Of a stretch of DNA of 64,000 bases, positions 58,356-64,000 are shown in pieces (position 1 is the stretch's first letter; every line of letters starts with the position of its first letter). The DNA is from Agrypnia vestita (taxonomy: Eukaryota > Arthropoda > Insecta > Trichoptera > Phryganeidae). Location: the NCBI GenBank assembly GCA_016648135.1, contig JADDOH010005010.1, positions 28,543-92,542 of the forward strand. The letters run 5' to 3'. The translations under genes were made by a program, and so were the position numbers. The notes beneath the pieces were generated by a model that did not search any database, was not told the DNA's origin, and saw only the letters and a list, made by a program, of their open reading frames with translations.

Positions 58356-59599
58356 GGGGCCCTGCAGGGGCTTGTGCGGGTTCCACGCCCAAGTGCCGGC
58401 AATCATCCACCCCTCAGCCAGCTAGGCTAACACAAACCAGATATCCCCAATCTTTAGTTAGACTTCCCCATTCTGTCCTTTACTCGTCATTCTGAAGCTA
58501 CTTGTTAAGCTAGATGTACCGAGGTACTCAAATCATAAAGAGTTAACTGAAGACCGGATTGCGCAATACTTATGCAATACAGTAATTATTATAATGCTAC
58601 TAAGTAATTCATATAGAAATCCGTGTATTCAAATTTTAGCATAAACGGTATGAAATTCGCTTTGCATAAAATTACTCCCGTTTGGAACGGAATTCTTGTA
58701 CGATTTGAACCAATATCACACAAGCAATCGTGATATTTAATTACACATAATTATTCCGAACTCAAATATTCCCAAAATAAATACATTTCGATAGTGAAAA
58801 TAATTAACCGTAATAGATAATATGAATATGATCCTTAGCTGTTACTCTTTGTGGCGGAATCCTCCTTCTGGTGCTGCGGGATGGTGGAATCTCTATACTT
58901 CGCCGCTGCAAGACCCGCTTTCTCTCAAGCTGGCAGCTCCTTTGCTCGCAACTGATGATCTGGAACTCGGGGCTCCGTCGGTAGTCTGTTGGGCAGCGCT
59001 CCCGCTCGCAAGTCTGGTCTCGAACTGAAGGGGCTGAGTACATCGTGTTCGCTCCTTTTATAGTAACGATTTCACCATACCTCTGAAATCCACGCTAGTG
59101 CAGTGACTCATCCTATGCGCGATGACCTCACCGCCGGCGCTCGCCATTGGCCGGATTCAGCCATCAGGACGGTCGCCTCCGGCTCAACCCGTCGAAAGGT
59201 AACGCGTGCCTGTGATTGGTCCGTTTCGTTAAAATAAGAGTAAAGCACTCGCTACACGCGAGACTTGCTGTTCCGTTTCATAAATAATAAAGGCTCGTTC
59301 GCACCTACTCACAAGGTCGAGTCTATTAGGATTGGCAAACGATATCAATTTAACACAGAATTATATCTATGGTATAATAAAGATCTAAGAAATATTACTT
59401 GTATAGCTGAATATTCAATATTTTGTTAGCCTCTTGTAATACATAGAATCTTAAGAAGAAATATATCAGGCTTTTACTTTTAAACGATTCCAAACAGAAG
59501 AAATATATTTTTGATGTCCATACTTGACTTTTTTGAATATTATTATTTTAAGATTTTCTAAATTTATTAAATCTATCTCTATGTCGACCATCACAGCTT

Positions 59600-60550
59600 C
59601 CCCCTTATTTAGAGAGAGGAATGATCTATCAGACCAAGCCTATCTGCTAAATAACCCAATAGGATAGTATATCTCGTGATACTTATCAAGAGTTTCTAAA
59701 ATTCCTTTTAAAATAAATCGTTGTTCTTTCCTTTCCCCGCGTACTATATTTCTATTAGGGTAGAATTCCTTTTCAATGGAATCCTTTTTGTGTATTTAAA
59801 GCTACTGTAAACCATCTGCCTATCATTCAAATGAAAAATGTACAACTAACATGAATATAAGAATTGCAAGCAAAATTGGACTGTATCTATTTTATTCAAT
59901 TGATTGGAAAGGTTCGATTCTCCATAATCGATTGAATGCCTCAGTAATCTCATCATTGTGTCTGCTAACCACTCAAGCGCCATTCTGTTATCAATAACCC
60001 ATAAGACGCCCCTTCCCCCACTTTGTTATCCTCCTTGCTTCCCTTACAATGGTACACTCCTAGTGTTCACCACCTCGCAACTCTATACTACTTTCCCCAG
60101 CATATACCTCCCTTCCCCCAGAATATACTCCCACTAACACTCCCCACATCCCCTTCAAGCTATACAAACCAACTCAACCGAGTAAATATTAACTGTATAT
60201 TTCTCCTATGAAATGCGAGCTACGATAAATCTGAAGTTCCAGAATTATATTAACCTACGATTAATGTACAATCTATTCATATAAACTTAACAACCAGCTT
60301 CCTAATATAAAGAGCAAACCCTTCCCCCAAACTATACACCCTCTTCTATTTCTAACTCGTTTCGTCCTGTTTTAACCGAGTGAATAGTCAACCGCATATT
60401 CCTACTATGATTGCAAACCGCTACAAAATTAACTCTTGTACCCCATCTGAGCTATGAACTCTATTCATATGCGCAATACATGTCCTCTTATGTAGAAACA
60501 GCCAATTGTCCTCAATATTCCACGTATACTGTAATGACTGCCATAATTTA
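59600..60550. repeat. C-rich stretch with degenerate ~190-bp duplication
   Basis: AACCGAGTAAATATTAACTG with CATATTCCTACTATGA-like sequence (60176-60230) recurs as AACCGAGTGAATAGTCAACC (60373-60430). CTTCCCCC runs are scattered through 60010-60340. No gene is supported. Confidence 0.4.
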
Positions 60551-60559
60551 TTGTTGGTG

Positions 60560-61180
60560 TAATATGAGAAAGAAGAGGAAGAAGAAGCCGCAAAAGTAGT
60601 GGATGACAACAGAAGAAGAAGAAAATGAATCCATCGAAAGGCATAAGATAAAGAAGAAAAGTTACAACCGAGTGTAGTAGTAGATAAAGACGAAGAAGAA
60701 GTAGTCGAAAGATATAAAATTAGAAGACGCGAATGTAGCAGTAGGCAAAGAACAAAAGAAGACGAAGAAAAGACGTAGAAAACAGTCGAAAATTATAAGA
60801 TATACGGAAGAAGACGACATGAATGTAGTTATAGGAAAAGAAGAAGAAGAAGAAAGAAAAGAGAAGAAAGAAGAAGAAAAGAAGAAGAAGAAGAAAGTAG
60901 AGAAGTAGTCGTAAGATATACCATAAGACGAAGAAGTAGTTGCAACGTATTGTAATAATTGCTATTTATAGAAGAGAAGGTATTTGAAAAGTAAAGCATA
61001 AACGGTATGTATTCAAAGAAGAGGAAGACTAGAGTGAACATAACCAATAAAAAAAAAACCTTCGTACCGAAGAAGAAGAAGACGCTATTGAAGTCAATAT
61101 AAATAAAAAGGGGAAAGAAAATATATATATAACCGTTAGCATATACGAATAAGAAGAAGACGAAGAAGAAGAAGAGGAAG
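60560..61180 (+). repeat. Purine-rich GAA/AAGAAG tract
   Basis: GAAGAAGAA-type runs dominate the + strand (60565-60620, 60836-60905, 61066-61082, 61149-61185). Between them a ~100-bp phrase with AAAATTAGAAGACGCGAATG / ATATACGGAAGAAGACGACA repeats loosely. Serine/leucine-rich minus-strand frames are products of the repeat. Confidence 0.75.
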
Positions 61181-61269
61181 AAAAGGATAGGAACAACCTC
61201 TTCGATAATTGTAGAACGTAAGAGTATATATAACTATTATCCGTCTCAATTAACTTTCCAGCCAACCCT

Positions 61270-63060
61270 CAAGAGTGATATCTAAAGACGACGCATGTTT
61301 GTAGAAGAAGTGGATCCAGATGTCTAGAAAAGTTTCCCATAGCTATTCCCTACTAACCTGTCTTCCCCCAGATTTTTAAGCGTTTGTCAAATAATCAGGC
61401 GCAAATCCTCCGTACAACTGTAATATTGTTCCTCCCAAAACTTATTGAAAACCTAAAACAACTTTATTACTATGTTCCGTATTCATCATCCCCATACTTA
61501 TATGTAACATAACATTATAAAATTTTAAAGTTTTCCTTTAACAACGCGAACATGTTTAACGAAGTACACTGTTACAAATCAGAAGAGGTAAACCCTAATA
61601 TCTGTACTAGCTGTATTAGTCATCACCAACACTGACATCCACAGAAGATGTATGTGTGTAACTGAATCAAGAATTCCTAACGTATAATTCGGTTTGCTAT
61701 ACGACTGGAATCTATTCAAGATCCAAACGACTAATCTTCCTACCCTAATCTAAAAGTAATGGTCACGACGACGCATGAAGGTGGATGAATCTAATGATGA
61801 TGCTATTACTATATAAAAAGGTTTTTTTCAAAGTCCTCCCGGTAAAATCTATTTTCAAAAATTTTTTTTTCAAATTGTTCCAGAAGAATTCAAAAGCTCT
61901 AGTCCAATTTTTTAATTATTCGTTACTAAGAGAATATATATATTGCGCTCTCTATTACCGCTTCCTATAGATTAACACTAGCGAAGGCTCAAAACTTCCT
62001 CTGATTTCCGCTAGATGGCGGTAGTATGACCATTTTAATTCATATGCCAGGCCGTCTTGTAAATAAAAATGGAAGCAATTTTATTCTTGTAATTCAAATC
62101 AAAATAATTTTTAGATCAAAACAAGAAACTCAAATAATTATTTCGTGCAACAATACGCGTCTGTGTTTATATTACGAACAAGTCTATCAATCCTGCATAC
62201 AACAAAGAAATTATAATTAGTTTGAATAACCAGAACCGTATATAACTGTGTATAACAATTAAGAACACATTTAGATAATTAAAATAATTAAGGACCATAA
62301 TAAATCAATGAAGGAAATTATTATTTTTTTTCAATTAATTCAGCAACATTGTAGATTGACATTTTATTTTTTAAGGACTATTTGTAATATAACACCTTGA
62401 CGATAAAAAGGTATCTCCGAAACATGCACGTGAAAGTTATCAAATAATATAAGTAGATTTGTGAGAATACTATAATCAATTAATTTTTTGTGTAATTATT
62501 ATCTGTAAAAATTTAGCTGAATTTAAAGATCTTTTTTTTTTCAAATATAGAAACCCTTTTTAATATCCATAAAACAAATATATAACAAATGTGGATTTAT
62601 TTAATTTACATTAACCTTAATTTAATTAAAATTAATTTATATTAATTTTTAATTATGAAACCAGACGGATAATTATTAAAATATTTTTCGCATTTGTATC
62701 ATAAAAGTACATAACCGAAAGAGAAAAGTAAATATTATAAAACATCGGATTTATAATTTTTTTTTATAAAATAAAATATATATCAAATGTTCACATGTTT
62801 ATATAAATTAATATAATTTCTGTGTACCCGTATACTAAAAGTTTTCGTTTTTATATCTTCTTTTCTTTTAGATTCATATATTCTCGTGTTTATATTTTCT
62901 ACTAAATTGTTATCCGGTTTTTATATTTATTTTTACTTTTATATTTTCTGCTATTATTATTAATTACTATTGCATAACTCGTAAGCGAAAATATTTGCCA
63001 CTGAACAGATTTTATCTAGCGTTGGTTAATTATTAGTTTATATTAATATAAGAAATTAAA
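61270..63060. other. AT-rich stretch, nothing recognised
   Basis: No bounded repeat or conserved frame was found. Confidence 0.4.
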
Positions 63061-63084
63061 TTAAAACCGAATTTTAAGCTATCA

Positions 63085-63340
63085 TAAACCCTCCGTGGCG
63101 CGCGCTGAAATCTGCCCGTAATACAGGTGTATATTTTTGCATTTCGGGCGCCGTGCGAATCCGTTCGGCGTAGCTAACTGTCTTTTCGTACTAGCCCGAG
63201 CGCGAAGGTCGAACTTGTTAAACCTTAAACCCTCAAACGTCTCGGGTCTATTCACGAACTCACGCGGTCGGGCGAAACATGACCCGGAGGGTACTGTATG
63301 GAGAGCCGTGTCGTCGCGCGTTCTCCCATTACACAGCGCT
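63085..63340. other. GC-rich island of unknown nature
   Basis: About 250 bp of clearly higher GC, open on both strands (63082-63414 minus, 63137-63367 plus). Neither translation shows a known motif, and I could not match it to rRNA, snRNA or tRNA. It abuts the tandem array at 63341. Confidence 0.35.
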
Positions 63341-63705
63341 CGCAAATCCCGATGGCCCAGTCCATGACAGTGGTATATTTGCGAAAAACAAATGCAATAA
63401 TTAAAACCTTTCAACTGTGATTCGTTTGAATCTCAACTACATATTTGTTATACTGCGATTCGCAAATCCCGACGGCCTAGGCCGTGACAGTGGCATACTT
63501 GCGAGAAAACAAATGCAATAATTAAAACCTTTCAAACGTGAATCGTTTGAATCTTAACTACATATTTGTTATACTGCGATCCGCAACTCCCGATGGTCTT
63601 TTTTAGATTGTGACGGTGGCATACTTGTGAGATCGCATTCAAATATATTCTCTTCATACAATTATTAAAAATATTTTTCAAATGTGAATCGTTTGAATTC
63701 AAACC
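63341..63705. repeat. Tandem array, ~120-bp period, about three units
   Basis: CGCAAATCCCGATGGCCCAG starts at 63341, CGCAAATCCCGACGGCCTAG at 63461 and CGCAACTCCCGATGGTC at 63582. The first two units share ACAAATGCAATAATTAAAAC and TACATATTTGTTATACTGCG; the third is diverged. Each unit starts with a hairpin-capable CGCAA...TTGCG segment. Confidence 0.85.
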
Positions 63706-64000
63706 ACATAAAATGAATGAGATATGAAATAAATCACATATTCTATAAAATGGAGCAATACTTTTACAAAGAAACAGGCATTCCAAAATCGAACTAATAT
63801 ATCACAAGGACCAAAATTACTACAATAATTTTCGTTCACAAAATATTAAATAATAAAAATGCAAACTGTCTATATGACAAACAACCTAAAGAAATTTCTA
63901 ATACCTAGTATCACGTTTGTCTACAAATCTCAGTACGTGGTTCACATAAATGCTCAATCTTTTTTCTTTGATGTCACGGACAGTGGTCCGCGATTGTTTA

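Larger units (their letters stand above)
56380..59595 (-). mobile_element. Unclassified ~3.2-kb element, copy B
   Basis: Reverse-oriented partner of copy A (6649-9900). Its sharp outer edge is CCATCACA at 59595, the complement of TGTGATGG. The TATA box (59055-59062), initiator (59024-59028), hairpin array (57688-57963), splice-donor-like motif and conserved frames are all present. The inner end (56380-56850) has diverged from copy A, including a 48-bp stretch lost in A and extra sequence present only in A. The two outer edges have different flanks (GGACT in A, GCTTC in B), so they are separate insertions and not arms of one palindrome. Confidence 0.75.

Noticed and set aside
6649..59595. One giant transposon or Polinton-like element with copies A and B as terminal inverted repeats
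   Set aside because: The region between contains a host receptor gene and many unrelated insertions, the outer flanks differ, and no polymerase or integrase is seen. Two separate insertions are simpler, though a large element cannot be fully excluded.
60829..61265. Serine/leucine-rich minus-strand frames
   Set aside because: They are translations of the GAA purine tract.
63085..63340. rRNA or snRNA fragment
   Set aside because: I could not match it to conserved rRNA, 5S or snRNA segments by eye.

Overview
The window looks like AT-rich nuclear DNA of an insect, most likely a lepidopteran. The reasons are an invertebrate-type metabotropic GABA receptor gene with GT-AG introns, cecropia/Hsmar1-type mariner transposons, tRNA-derived SINEs, RTE- and jockey-type LINE fragments, and short Helitrons whose CTAG-ended 3' hairpins are of the kind common in Lepidoptera. 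The order is inferred, not proven. Gene density is very low: almost everything outside two exons is transposable-element debris.

The only host gene I can support is on the + strand in the middle of the window. Exon 28473-29684 carries 38 nt of 5' UTR, an ATG at 28511 and 391 codons with a delayed signal peptide and a long N-glycosylation-rich linker. Exon 31091-31269 encodes the start of a Venus-flytrap ligand-binding domain closest, by recall, to insect GABA-B receptor subtype 3. The intron phases match exactly. No later exon was recognised, so the following intron seems to fill the rest of the window (over 32 kb).

Layout. 0-6.6 kb: a TIR element split by a mariner with a frameshifted transposase, two tRNA-derived SINEs, and a three-unit 291-bp tandem repeat. 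6.65-9.9 kb (copy A) and 56.4-59.6 kb (copy B): two near-identical ~3.2-kb copies, in opposite orientation, of an element I cannot classify. Each has a TATA/initiator promoter and a run of seven small hairpins. 10-23.5 kb: LTR-like repeats, foldback MITEs, SINEs and a LINE remnant. 23.6-27 kb: Helitrons, one carrying a ~117-bp minisatellite full of heat-shock-element-like motifs, nested in a TIR element upstream of the receptor exons. 31.3-42.6 kb (intron): TTAA-flanked, hAT, Helitron and foldback elements and a LINE zinc-finger end. 43-46 kb: a GAGA-rich unique stretch, a possible solo LTR, a SINE and a jockey fragment. 47-52 kb: three copies of a TTAA-flanked giant palindrome, one with a nested mariner killed by one nonsense codon. 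52.6-53.4 kb: a PIF/Harbinger deletion derivative. 54.6-56.4 kb: an RTE tail and foldbacks. 60-64 kb: a purine-rich GAA tract and a 120-bp tandem array.

No rRNA gene, CRISPR array or bacterial feature is present. Coordinates of repeats without visible target-site duplications are approximate.
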